From positions 164,353 to 228,352 of the forward strand of contig NZ_AQHN01000010.1 of the NCBI RefSeq assembly GCF_000359745.1: a stretch of 64,000 bases of DNA, read 5' to 3'. Shown in pieces: positions 36,707-44,825 of the stretch. The notes beneath the pieces are model-generated. The model was not told the DNA's origin. It did not search any database and saw only the letters and a program-made list of their open reading frames with translations. The position numbers were made by a program, and so were the translations under genes. Source of the stretch: Rhizobium freirei PRF 81. GTDB taxonomy: Bacteria > Pseudomonadota > Alphaproteobacteria > Rhizobiales > Rhizobiaceae. Numbering within the stretch: position 1 is the stretch's first letter; every line of letters begins with the position of its first letter.

Positions 36707-37720
36707 TCAGGCGCTCACCCGCTCGCCCTCGCCTGAAAAATCCACCGCGGCGAAGGCCGCCGCGATCACCTCCGGCCCGGCGCCCGGCTTGTTGGCATCG
36801 GTGGAGAGAATCTGGCGATAGCGACGCGAACCGGGCAAGCCGCTGAACAGGCCGACCATATGGCGCGCGACGTGCTGAAGGCGGCCGCCCTCGGCGATAT
36901 GGCGTTCGGTATAAGCCATCATCAGGTCACGCAGAGCGTTCCAGTCCGTTTCGACAGCCTGCGCGCCATAGAAGCGATGATCGACATCGGCAAGAATGGC
37001 CGCATTCTGATAGGCGGCGCGACCGAGCATGACGCCATCGACATGGGCGAGATGCGCCTCGGCCTGATCCAGCGTCTGGATGCCGCCATTGATGCCGATG
37101 AACACATCGGGCCAGCGCTGCTTCATGCGGTAGACGATCTCGTAGTCCAGCGGCGGGATCTCGCGATTTTCCTTCGGCGACAGACCTTTCAGCCAGGCCT
37201 TGCGCGCATGGATCCAGATCGCGTCGGCGCCGGCGTCGAGCACCTGGGTCATCAACTCGGGCAGCGCCTCTTCCGGCTCCTGCTCGTCGACGCCGATGCG
37301 GCATTTCACCGTCACGGGCGCCTTCGATACCGCTTTCATCGCGGAAACGCAGGCCGCCACCGTTTCCGGCGTCAGCATCAGGCAGGCGCCGAAAGTGCCG
37401 GACTGTACGCGGTCCGACGGGCAGCCGACATTGAGGTTGATCTCGTCATAGCCATAGGCTTCAGCAATGCGCAGCGCCTGCGAAAGCTTCGCCGGATCGG
37501 AGCCGCCAAGCTGCAGCGCAACGGGATGCTCGGTGGCATCATGCCCCAACAGCCGGTCGCGCGGCCCATGGATGATCGCATCGGCCACCACCATCTCGGT
37601 ATAGAGCAGCGCATGCCGGCTGATCTGCCGATGCAGATACCTGCAATGACGATCCGTCCAGTCGATCATGGGGGCTACGGCAAAGATCTTGCGGCCGTTT
37701 TTCAGTGCGTGGCTATACAT
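36707..37720 (-). CDS. dusA: tRNA-dihydrouridine synthase DusA
   Basis: This 337-residue FMN enzyme reduces uridine in the tRNA D-loop. It opens FAVAPMIDWTDRHCRYLHRQ, and the catalytic cysteine lies in NVGCPSDRVQSGTFGACLM. VTVKCRIGVDEQEPEE, IWIHARKAWLKGLSPKENR and INGGIQT (FMN phosphate) follow. These blocks are DusA-specific within the Dus family. ATG 37720 has AAGGT upstream; an earlier frame opening adds 51 unlikely residues. It is divergent from the FAH-family gene. Confidence 0.93.
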   Translation of the reverse strand: MYSHALKNGRKIFAVAPMIDWTDRHCRYLHRQISRHALLYTEMVVADAIIHGPRDRLLGHDATEHPVALQLGGSDPAKLSQALRIAEAYGYDEINLNVGCPSDRVQSGTFGACLMLTPETVAACVSAMKAVSKAPVTVKCRIGVDEQEPEEALPELMTQVLDAGADAIWIHARKAWLKGLSPKENREIPPLDYEIVYRMKQRWPDVFIGINGGIQTLDQAEAHLAHVDGVMLGRAAYQNAAILADVDHRFYGAQAVETDWNALRDLMMAYTERHIAEGGRLQHVARHMVGLFSGLPGSRRYRQILSTDANKPGAGPEVIAAAFAAVDFSGEGERVSA

Positions 37721-37860
37721 GGCATACCTTTCTGCCCCGCGCTCTACACCAAATCCTTCAAAAAGGCCAGTTTTCGCCGCAGTAACAATGATGCTAGTTT
37801 GCCCAACGGAGTCGAAAGGCAGCAGCCCTCCTAAGATCAATGAGAGTTTCCAACAGCCCC

Positions 37861-38556
37861 ATGAACGCCCCACTCACGACAGTCATTCCATCCCCCGCTC
37901 CCGTCCTGCTGCCGATCGAGGGCGAAACCGCGTTCTTTCCGGTGCGCCGGGTCTATTGCGTCGGCCGCAACTATGCCGACCACGCCATAGAAATGGGACA
38001 TGATCCCAGCCGCGAGCCGCCTTTCTTCTTCCAGAAGAACCCGGACAATCTGCTTGTCTCAGGCGATTTCCCCTACCCTCCGCTGTCATCGGACGTGCAT
38101 CACGAGGTGGAGCTTGTCGTGGCGCTGCGCAGCGGCGGCGCCGACATTCCGGTGGAACAGGCGCTCGACTGCGTCTACGGCTACGGCGTCGGCATCGATT
38201 TCACCCGCCGCGATCTGCAGGGCGAAGCCAAGAAGCTCGGCCGTCCCTGGGAAATCGGCAAGGCTTTCGAGCATTCCGCGCCTGTCTCCACCCTGGTGCC
38301 CGCCACCCACGCCGGTCATCCCGACAAGGGCGGCATCTGGCTGATGCGCAACGGCGAGGCTGCCCAAAGAGGCGACCTCTCGCAGATGATCTGGAAAGTG
38401 CCTGAGATCATTGCCGAGCTGTCCAAACTCTTCACGCTCGCGCCGGGCGATGTCATCATGACCGGCACGCCCGCCGGCGTCGGCCCGGTCGCGCGCGGCG
38501 ACCGGATCAGCTGCGCCGTCGACGGCGTCGCAACGCTGACCTTGAAGGTAATCTGA
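37861..38556 (+). CDS. Fumarylacetoacetate hydrolase-family protein
   Basis: This 231-residue FAH-superfamily enzyme has VYCVGRNYADHAIEMG, the metal-binding HHEVELVVAL (Glu-x-Glu), GYGVGIDFTRRDLQGEAKK and the end block DVIMTGTPAGVGPVARGD. Such enzymes hydrolyse or decarboxylate 2-keto acids, including oxaloacetate or acylpyruvates; the substrate here is unresolved. Start 37861 is chosen by family alignment; an ATG at 37840 is also possible and neither has a clear ribosome site. The gamma-CA gene follows 15 bases later. Confidence 0.87.
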   Translation: MNAPLTTVIPSPAPVLLPIEGETAFFPVRRVYCVGRNYADHAIEMGHDPSREPPFFFQKNPDNLLVSGDFPYPPLSSDVHHEVELVVALRSGGADIPVEQALDCVYGYGVGIDFTRRDLQGEAKKLGRPWEIGKAFEHSAPVSTLVPATHAGHPDKGGIWLMRNGEAAQRGDLSQMIWKVPEIIAELSKLFTLAPGDVIMTGTPAGVGPVARGDRISCAVDGVATLTLKVI

Positions 38557-38571
38557 TCGAGGAGGATCACC

Positions 38572-39102
38572 ATGCCGCTTTATGCCCTTGCCGGCCTGAC
38601 ACCGAAAACGCCCGGTCCGGGCCGATACTGGATCGCCCCGGATGCGAGTGTAATCGGCAAAGTCGAGATCGGCGAAGATGTCGGCATCTGGTTCGGCTCG
38701 GTGCTACGCGGCGACAACGAGCCGATTATCATCGGCAAGGGCACGAACATCCAGGAAGGCACGATGGTGCATACGGACCCGGCCTTCGCCGCCACCATCG
38801 GTGAAGGCTGCACCATCGGCCATCATGCGATCATCCATGGCTGCACCATCGGCAACAACTCGCTGATCGGCATGGGCGCCACGATCTTGAACGGCGCGAA
38901 GATCGGCAATAATTGCCTCGTCGGCGCCAATGCGCTTGTCACGGAAGGCAAGGAGTTTCCAGACGGTTCCCTGATCGTCGGCGCACCGGCCAGAGCAATC
39001 CGCACGCTGGACGAAGCCGCGATCGAAGGCCTGCGCCGCTCGGCCCAGCATTACATCGCCAACTGGCAGCGCTTCGCACGCGATCTGAAGAGATTAGATT
39101 AG
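38572..39102 (+). CDS. Gamma-carbonic anhydrase-like hexapeptide protein
   Basis: This 176-residue left-handed beta-helix protein of the gamma-CA/YrdA/PaaY family has the metal histidines in MVHTDPAF and IGHHAIIHGCTIG, and the conserved GSVLRGDNEPIIIG. Members bind zinc or iron and may hydrate CO2 or act on thioesters. GAGGAGG precedes the ATG. It is probably co-transcribed with the FAH-family gene and is convergent with zur. Confidence 0.9.
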   Translation: MPLYALAGLTPKTPGPGRYWIAPDASVIGKVEIGEDVGIWFGSVLRGDNEPIIIGKGTNIQEGTMVHTDPAFAATIGEGCTIGHHAIIHGCTIGNNSLIGMGATILNGAKIGNNCLVGANALVTEGKEFPDGSLIVGAPARAIRTLDEAAIEGLRRSAQHYIANWQRFARDLKRLD

Positions 39103-39154
39103 AAAACGATCATAAGCAGTTGCCGGAGCGTGAGATCAAGACTCCGCCCAAAAC

Positions 39155-39553
39155 TCACGCTGCGCAATTGGCGCAATGGCCGCGGATTTCGATGGTCGAC
39201 TTTTCCGCCTTGAATTTCTGCGACTTCAGCCAATCCATCAGGCGGTGATCCACCTCATGATCGTGGAATTCGATCACCTGGCCGCAGCTTTCGCAGATGG
39301 CAAAGGCGACGAGACCGTGGCTATGGCAATCTTCGTTAGGATGCGCGCAGGCGACGAAGGAATTGATGCTTTCGAGGCGGTGCACGACGCCATATTCCAG
39401 AAGCTTGTCCAGCGCGCGATAGACCTGCAGCGGCGCGCGAAAACCCTGATCGCGCAGCTTGTCGAGGATGGTATAGGCGCTGAGCGGCGCTTCCGCCTTG
39501 GTCAGGACATCGAAGACGAGGGACTGGTTCTTGGTGAGCATCGGAGTGGTCAT
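39155..39553 (-). CDS. zur: Zinc uptake regulator Zur (Fur family)
   Basis: This 132-residue Fur-type repressor has an N-terminal winged helix (LTKNQSLVFDVLTKAEAPLS, GFRAPLQVYRALDKL) and a C-terminal metal/dimer domain with CAHPNEDCHSHG, ICESCGQVIEFHDHEVD and a final CANCAA. The two CxxC pairs form the structural zinc site. ATG 39553 overlaps the znuB stop (ATGA) and has AGAGGA upstream. It is last in znuC-znuB-zur and likely represses this operon and znuA through the palindromes at 41303-41339. Confidence 0.92.
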   Translation of the reverse strand: MTTPMLTKNQSLVFDVLTKAEAPLSAYTILDKLRDQGFRAPLQVYRALDKLLEYGVVHRLESINSFVACAHPNEDCHSHGLVAFAICESCGQVIEFHDHEVDHRLMDWLKSQKFKAEKSTIEIRGHCANCAA

Positions 39554-40377
39554 GATGACTGTCCTCTCTGTTGCGCCGCTGGCGTGCCGCTCCTGCGCAC
39601 GAGGGGCAGCAGACTGATGATAAACAGAACGAGCGCCGCGACGACGATGGAAGGCCCGGACGGCGTGTCGTAGCGCAGTGATCCGAAGAGGCCGCCGACG
39701 ACGGCGACCGCGCCGAGCAGCGAGGCGAAAATCGCCATCGTCTCCGGTGTGCCGGCAAAGCGGCGCGCGGTGGCCGCTGGAATGATCAGCAGCGCCGTGA
39801 TGAGCAGAATGCCGACGATCTTCATGGCGATGGCGATCACCACGGCCATGAGCAGCATGAAGAACAGCCGCGCCCGCTCCGGCCGCAGCCCTTCGGCTTC
39901 GGCCAGCTCCGGATTGACCGTCGATGCCAGCAACGGCCGCCAAAGCCAGACGATCGCCGCCAGCACGAGAATGCCACCGCCCCAGATCACCGCGATATCC
40001 GACGGACTGACCGCCAGAATATCGCCGAAGAGGAAGGCGATGAGATCGATCCGCACCCAGCTCATGAAGGCGACGATCACCAGACCGATCGCCAGCGTCG
40101 CATGCGAGAGGATGCCGAGCAGCGCATCCGCAGACAGCGCCTGCCGCCGCTGCAGAAAGAGCAGCAGGATCGACACGAGCGCCGCAACCGCGAAGACGGA
40201 TAGCGTCAGGTTCAGCTGGAACAGCAGCGAGAGCGCCACGCCAAGCAGCGCCGAATGTGAGATCGTATCGCCGAAATAGGCCATGCGCCGCCAGATGATG
40301 AAGCAGCCGAGCGGCCCCGTCGTCAGCGCCAGCCCGACGCCGGCAAAGATGGCGCGCAGGAAGAAATCGTCAAACAT
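39550..40377 (-). CDS. znuB: Zinc ABC transporter permease ZnuB
   Basis: This 275-residue inner-membrane subunit of the ABC-3 family has about eight helices. It opens MFDDFFLRAIFAGVGLALTTG and has LGCFIIWRRMAYFGDTISHSALLG, where the conserved histidine of zinc permeases lies, and GILLITALLIIPAATAR. It starts eight bases inside the end of znuC and ends in an ATGA overlap with zur. Imports Zn(II) with ZnuC and ZnuA. Confidence 0.93.
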   Translation of the reverse strand: MFDDFFLRAIFAGVGLALTTGPLGCFIIWRRMAYFGDTISHSALLGVALSLLFQLNLTLSVFAVAALVSILLLFLQRRQALSADALLGILSHATLAIGLVIVAFMSWVRIDLIAFLFGDILAVSPSDIAVIWGGGILVLAAIVWLWRPLLASTVNPELAEAEGLRPERARLFFMLLMAVVIAIAMKIVGILLITALLIIPAATARRFAGTPETMAIFASLLGAVAVVGGLFGSLRYDTPSGPSIVVAALVLFIISLLPLVRRSGTPAAQQRGQSS

Positions 40378-41263
40378 GGCGTCCTTCCCCGGCGTGGTCA
40401 TGCCCGTGATGATGATCATGATCATCGTGATCGTGGCGATGATCGCCATGCTCGTGATGGTGATGGCCATCCTCGGCATGGCAATGATCGGTGATCGATC
40501 CGTCTTCATGCCGCACACGACCGTCAGGCAGATGCGTATGATCGTGATGATGGCTGTAGATCGCCAGCGACTGCGCCGCCCGCGTGCCGAACAGCTTTAC
40601 ATATTCGGGGCTCTGGCTGACCGTCTGCGGCGTGCCGCGGCAGCATACATGGCCGTTCAGGCAAACGACGGTATCGGTCGCGGCCATGACGACATGTAAA
40701 TCATGCGAAATCAGCAGGATACCGCAACCCTCGGAATTGCGGATCGACTTGATGAGATCGTAAAGCGCGATCTCGCCGCTGAAATCGACCCCTTGCACCG
40801 GCTCATCAAGCACCAGCAGATCGGGCTTGCGGGCAATGGCACGCGCCAGCAGCGCCCGTTGGAATTCGCCACCGGAGAGATGCTGCACCTCGGCCCTGGC
40901 AAGATGGGCGATGCCGACTGCCTCGAGGGCTGCCGTCAGCTCGCGCTCCGACAAGGGACCTGTCAAAGTCATCAGGCGCTGAACGCTGAGCGGCAACGTC
41001 CAGTCGATCGCGAGCCTCTGCGGGACGTAGCCGACCTTCAATCCGCTGATGCGATCGACACGTCCCTCGTCCGGCTTCAGCACGCCAATCGCCGCCTTGG
41101 CGCTGGTGGACTTGCCGGAACCGTTCGGGCCGATTAGCGTGACGATCTCGCCCCGGCTCACCGAAAAATCCACGCCACGCACCAGCCAGCGACCGTCACG
41201 GCGGACGCCGACGTCATGGAGCGAGACGAGAGGCCGACTCTTGCTGTCGATGGAAGAAAGCAT
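40370..41263 (-). CDS. znuC: Zinc ABC transporter ATPase ZnuC with His-rich tail
   Basis: This 297-residue ATPase drives zinc import. Walker A is IGPNGSGKSTSAKA, the signature is LSGGEFQRALLARAI, Walker B is LLVLDEPVQGVD, and the H-loop is LLISHDLHVV. The last 60 or so residues form a tail with about 23 histidines alternating with Asp and Glu, which probably binds or senses zinc. ATG 41263 is chosen because the protein there aligns with ZnuC (MLSSIDSKS); the frame stays open further upstream through the regulatory region. Divergent from znuA. Confidence 0.92.
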   Translation of the reverse strand: MLSSIDSKSRPLVSLHDVGVRRDGRWLVRGVDFSVSRGEIVTLIGPNGSGKSTSAKAAIGVLKPDEGRVDRISGLKVGYVPQRLAIDWTLPLSVQRLMTLTGPLSERELTAALEAVGIAHLARAEVQHLSGGEFQRALLARAIARKPDLLVLDEPVQGVDFSGEIALYDLIKSIRNSEGCGILLISHDLHVVMAATDTVVCLNGHVCCRGTPQTVSQSPEYVKLFGTRAAQSLAIYSHHHDHTHLPDGRVRHEDGSITDHCHAEDGHHHHEHGDHRHDHDDHDHHHGHDHAGEGRHV

Positions 41264-41302
41264 GGAATTTCCAATTGCACTATTGCGCCATGCTATTGCA
41301 CA

Positions 41303-41317
41303 CGTTATAGCATAACG
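41303..41317. promoter_or_regulatory. Zur-box candidate 1 (znuC/znuA intergenic)
   Basis: CGTTATAGCATAACG is a perfect 15-base palindrome with a 3-base centre, in the 100-base region between divergent znuC and znuA. It fits the TGTTATnnnATAACA-type pattern of alphaproteobacterial Zur sites. Assignment to Zur is by position and symmetry. Confidence 0.7.
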
Positions 41318-41324
41318 CAATTGA

Positions 41325-41339
41325 TGTAATAACATAACA
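41325..41339. promoter_or_regulatory. Zur-box candidate 2 (znuC/znuA intergenic)
   Basis: TGTAATAACATAACA is a near-palindrome, seven bases from candidate 1 and 25 bases before the znuA start. A pair of sites would let Zur control both divergent operons. Confidence 0.6.
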
Positions 41340-41363
41340 CGTCTATTCAAGGGCATGTATCGC

Positions 41364-42341
41364 ATGAATGCAGCAAAAGCTCTCCTTCCTCTCGCCGCCT
41401 CCCTTCTGCTCTCCGGCTTGCTGGTCGGCACCGCAGCCACAGCAGCCGATGCCCCGAAGGTCGTCGTTTCCATCAAGCCTATCCACTCGCTTGTCGCCGC
41501 CGTCATGCAAGGAGTGGGCACGCCGGATTTGATCGTAGACGGTGCGGCCTCGCCGCATACCTATGCGATGAAGCCTTCGAATGCCCGCAGCCTCCAGCAG
41601 GCGCAGGTGGTTTTCTGGGTCGGTCCGGGCATGGAAGTTTTCCTGCAGAAGCCTCTCGGCTCTCTTAGCTCCAATGCCACCGTCGTCGAACTCGATCAGG
41701 CGCCCGGCATCGCCAAGCTCAAGTTCCGAGAAGGCGGCGCGTTCGAGCCGCATGACGACGGCGACGAGCCGGCCGCCGGCGAAAACCACGCCCATGATCA
41801 TGACGATCACGACCATGGCGAATTCGATACCCACCTCTGGCTCGATCCGCACAACGCCAAGGCGATGGTGGCGGAGATCACTACGTCGCTGGTCGCAGCC
41901 GATCCCGCCAATGCGCTGACCTATGAAGCCAACCAGAAGGCGTTGAACGAGAAGCTCGATGCCCTGGACACGGAGATCGCCTCAACGCTCGCGGCGGTGA
42001 AAGACAAGCCCTTCATCGTCTTTCACGATGCCTATCAGTATTTCGAGCATCGCTACGGCGTGCGCGTTGCCGGCTCGATCACGGTCAGCCCGGAAACCAT
42101 TCCCGGCGCACAGCGCGTTGCAGAAATCCACAGCAAGGTCACCGATCTCGGCGCCACATGCGTTTTCGCCGAACCGCAATTCGAACCGAAGCTGGTCAAG
42201 GTGGTGCTGGAAGGCACATCCGCGAAATCGGGCGTCCTCGATCCAGAAGCCGCAACACTGCCGCAAGGCCCGGATCTCTACTTCGATCTGATGCGCGGCA
42301 TCGCAAACTCCCTGAAAAACTGCCTTTCAGCGCAAGGCTGA
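41364..42341 (+). CDS. znuA: Zinc-binding periplasmic protein ZnuA
   Basis: This 325-residue cluster A-I binding protein delivers Zn(II) to ZnuBC. A signal peptide ends near AATAADA (about residue 30). Zinc ligands lie in IKPIHSLVAAVM, ASPHTYAMKPSNAR, a His/Asp-rich loop (about 130-155, ENHAHDHDDHDHGEFDTH) and FIVFHDAYQYFEHRYG. ATG 41364 lies ten bases after AAGGG; the ATG nine bases earlier is too close to it. It is followed by a separate Zur-box and the GTPase gene. Confidence 0.93.
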   Translation: MNAAKALLPLAASLLLSGLLVGTAATAADAPKVVVSIKPIHSLVAAVMQGVGTPDLIVDGAASPHTYAMKPSNARSLQQAQVVFWVGPGMEVFLQKPLGSLSSNATVVELDQAPGIAKLKFREGGAFEPHDDGDEPAAGENHAHDHDDHDHGEFDTHLWLDPHNAKAMVAEITTSLVAADPANALTYEANQKALNEKLDALDTEIASTLAAVKDKPFIVFHDAYQYFEHRYGVRVAGSITVSPETIPGAQRVAEIHSKVTDLGATCVFAEPQFEPKLVKVVLEGTSAKSGVLDPEAATLPQGPDLYFDLMRGIANSLKNCLSAQG

Positions 42342-42391
42342 ATATCGCCGGAGGAAGCGAGCCCATTGCTCGCTTTTTTCAGAACAAATTA

Positions 42392-42406
42392 TGTAATGAT
42401 ATTACA
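42392..42406 (+). promoter_or_regulatory. Zur-box candidate 3 (before the COG0523 GTPase)
   Basis: TGTAATGATATTACA is a perfect palindrome with a 3-base centre, 16 bases before the GTPase start, and part of it (ATTAC) is repeated just after. It closely resembles the sites between znuC and znuA. It predicts that the GTPase gene is induced when zinc is scarce. Confidence 0.7.
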
Positions 42407-42422
42407 TTACAAAGAGGCTGCC

Positions 42423-43628
42423 ATGAACAAGAAGCTCCCGGTCACCGTCCTTTCCGGTTTCCTCGGCGCCGGCAAGACGACGCTGCTCAATCATATCCTC
42501 AATAATCGCGAGGACCTGCGCGTCGCCGTGATCGTCAACGACATGAGCGAGGTGAACATCGATGCGGCTCTGGTGCGCGACGGCGGCGCCAATCTTTCCC
42601 GCACGGAAGAGCAGCTTGTCGAAATGACCAACGGCTGCATCTGTTGCACGCTGCGCGATGACCTCCTGAAGGAGGTCCGCCGGCTAGCCGAGCAGGATCG
42701 TTTCGACTATCTGCTGATCGAATCGACCGGTATTGCCGAGCCCCTGCCCGTAGCCACGACCTTCGAGTTCCGCGACGAAGACGGCAGCAGCCTTTCCGAC
42801 ATTGCCCGGCTCGATACCATGGTGACGGTCGTCGACGCGACCAACCTTCTGACCGATTACGGATCGACCGATTTCCTTGCCGACCGCGGCGAGACCGCAG
42901 GCGACGGCGACAACAGGACCATCGTCGACCTGCTGGTCGAACAGATCGAGTTCGCCGATGTCGTCATCCTCAACAAGATCGGCTCGGCAACGGCAGAACA
43001 GCGCGACGCCGTCCGCAAGATCATCGTCGGACTCAATCCCGATGCGCGGCTCATCGAGGCCGATTTCGGCGCCGTTGAGCCGGCGGAAGTGCTCGGCACC
43101 GGCCGTTTCGATATCGACCGCGCCGAGACGCATCCGCTTTGGTACAAGGAATTGCACGGTTTCAATGACCATGTTCCAGAAACAGAGGAATACGGCATCC
43201 GCTCCTTCGTCTATCGCGCGAAGAAACCGTTCGATCCCATGAAGTTCCAGGCATTTATCAACCGCTCCTGGCCGGGCGTCGTGCGCGCCAAGGGCTTCTT
43301 CTGGCTCGCGACGCGCCCCTATCATGTCGGCGAGATGAGCCAGGCAGGCGCACTGGTCCGCACGAACAGGATGGGCCTGTGGTGGGCCGCAGTACCGCAG
43401 GACCAATGGCCGCGCGATCCCTCATTCAAGCAGGCTCTTTCGCCCTATCTCGATCCGGTCTGGGGCGACCGCCGTCAGGAACTGGTCTTCATCGGCGCCG
43501 ATCCGATGAACCAACGGCAGATCGTTGCAGAGCTCGATGCTTGCTTGATCGAAACGGACCGATTCACGCCGGAGCGTTGGCGCGATCTGCCGGATCCCTT
43601 TGCGAGCTGGAGCAAGCCAACGACATGA
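42423..43628 (+). CDS. Zinc-regulated COG0523 GTPase (ZigA-like)
   Basis: This 401-residue G3E GTPase of the COG0523/CobW family has Walker [16 protein letters not shown], the metal motif [11 protein letters not shown] (CxCC), [13 protein letters not shown] and VILNKIGSA (NKxG), and a C-terminal CobW_C domain (about 280-395). Zur-regulated members such as ZigA are thought to move zinc to client enzymes under scarcity. ATG 42423 follows AAAGAGG. Its stop overlaps the start of a 60-residue cysteine protein. The Zur palindrome upstream argues for zinc rather than cobalt. Confidence 0.9.
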   Translation: MNKKLPVTVLSGFLGAGKTTLLNHILNNREDLRVAVIVNDMSEVNIDAALVRDGGANLSRTEEQLVEMTNGCICCTLRDDLLKEVRRLAEQDRFDYLLIESTGIAEPLPVATTFEFRDEDGSSLSDIARLDTMVTVVDATNLLTDYGSTDFLADRGETAGDGDNRTIVDLLVEQIEFADVVILNKIGSATAEQRDAVRKIIVGLNPDARLIEADFGAVEPAEVLGTGRFDIDRAETHPLWYKELHGFNDHVPETEEYGIRSFVYRAKKPFDPMKFQAFINRSWPGVVRAKGFFWLATRPYHVGEMSQAGALVRTNRMGLWWAAVPQDQWPRDPSFKQALSPYLDPVWGDRRQELVFIGADPMNQRQIVAELDACLIETDRFTPERWRDLPDPFASWSKPTT

Positions 43629-43807
43629 AGAAGCCGAAGGTGATCCGTTTCCGCTGCTATTGTGTGGAATGCGACGCCGGCGACAAGCCGAGAGACAATG
43701 CTTTGCAGGCCGCCGCGGCAGAACCGGATCGAAACAATATCGGAGAAGACGAACAGCGCCCGCCACCGGCGGTGGATTCAGTCGAAAAAATGCTGTTTGG
43801 AGCCTGA
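43625..43807 (+). CDS. Small CxCxxC protein coupled to the zinc GTPase
   Basis: This 60-residue protein starts at ATG 43625 inside the GTPase stop codon (ATGA), so it is translationally coupled. It opens [20 protein letters not shown] with a CxCxxC cluster (residues 11-16) and ends in a hydrophilic tail ([11 protein letters not shown]). No family recognised. Under a Zur-controlled operon the cysteines suggest a small zinc-binding or zinc-delivering protein; this is inference only. Confidence 0.6.
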   Translation: MKKPKVIRFRCYCVECDAGDKPRDNALQAAAAEPDRNNIGEDEQRPPPAVDSVEKMLFGA

Positions 43808-43815
43808 GCGCGAGT

Positions 43816-44574
43816 TCAGGCCATCAGCATGCTGGTAGGAACGACGCCGGCTTCGTGCACGACGAGCAATGCGCCGATCACCTCCGCCTTGGCGCGGAGC
43901 GGCGTCATGCTGCAGTGGAGAACCTTGCCTTGCTCGGTCTGGCGATAGGACGGATAGATGCATTCCACCTTTTCGCCGGCAAAGCAGGCATCGAGCTTCA
44001 CCTTCACATTGCCTTCGAAATATTCGGAGCCGACGAATTCGGATATGTGCCGCCCGACGAGCTCCATCTGTTTCGATTTCAGAAACTCCGAATTCGCCGC
44101 ATTACTATAGAGATAGCGATAGTCGCGCGTAACGACGGCAACGCGATCCGGCAGGCTGTTGAGGATGACGTCGTTCAAGACACTGCTCTCATCGAAGCCG
44201 AAAAGCTCGTCAGGCTCCTCTCTCTTGGTCGAAAATGCCATCAAGACGTCGGTGGCGGCTTCATTGGCGCCGCCGAAATAACGGTCGATCAGCACGGAAA
44301 GCGATGCCGAATTGCGCATGACGCGCGTCCGGTCGTCCGATTCTTCTCGGATAAGATTGTTCAGGAATTGCAGCTGCATGTAGATTTCAAGCAGACTGGT
44401 GGCCTTATAGGCCAAAATAGCCGCAATAAGTGGCTCCAGCTCGCTATCAAGCGAATCGACAAGCTCGTCGTCACCAAGTTTTATTGCGCGCTGAATCTGA
44501 CTGCATTTCGTGGAGAAGGCATGAAAGAGTGCCAGCAAATTGCCCTCCTGTCCTTGACCATAGTCAAACACCAA
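43816..44574 (-). CDS. PAS-domain protein
   Basis: This 252-residue cytoplasmic protein has an all-helical N-terminal half (about 1-125) and a C-terminal PAS domain (about 130-245): NDVILNSLPDRVAVVTRDYR, YLYSNAANSEFLKSKQMELVG and a LHCSMTPLRA end strand. There is no kinase, GGDEF or output domain, so it may act through protein contact. It is convergent with the cysteine-protein gene and has a 231-base gap upstream with a possible short gene. Confidence 0.72.
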   Translation of the reverse strand: MVFDYGQGQEGNLLALFHAFSTKCSQIQRAIKLGDDELVDSLDSELEPLIAAILAYKATSLLEIYMQLQFLNNLIREESDDRTRVMRNSASLSVLIDRYFGGANEAATDVLMAFSTKREEPDELFGFDESSVLNDVILNSLPDRVAVVTRDYRYLYSNAANSEFLKSKQMELVGRHISEFVGSEYFEGNVKVKLDACFAGEKVECIYPSYRQTEQGKVLHCSMTPLRAKAEVIGALLVVHEAGVVPTSMLMA

Positions 44575-44720
44575 GGCCTCGTTCCCGGCGTTGCCATGCC
44601 CAAGGATATTCAGTTTGGTGTCCGCTATCTCACCAAACTTTCTGGTCTATGAATTATCATGACTTACCCTGCGTTTCAATCCGGATGAGCGGAACTTCTC
44701 CACAAAGGAGTATTTCCAAA

Positions 44721-44825
44721 ATGAAGGGGTATCGGAAGGCGATCATTCCCTGGAGGCAGGAGAAGACGCCTGTGCTTTTCACCACCGAACGGCGGGACAG
44801 GGAGCTTAGAAAACCGCGTCCTTGA
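44721..44825 (+). CDS. Possible 34-residue small protein
   Basis: An ATG at 44721 has AAAGGAG ten bases upstream and opens a 34-codon frame reading MKGYRKAIIPWRQEKTPVLF and a basic tail (ERRDRELRKPRP). It is very basic. The last 20 bases overlap the convergent end of lpxXL. No family and no comparative support, so this may be chance; the ribosome site is the only positive evidence. Confidence 0.3.
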   Translation: MKGYRKAIIPWRQEKTPVLFTTERRDRELRKPRP

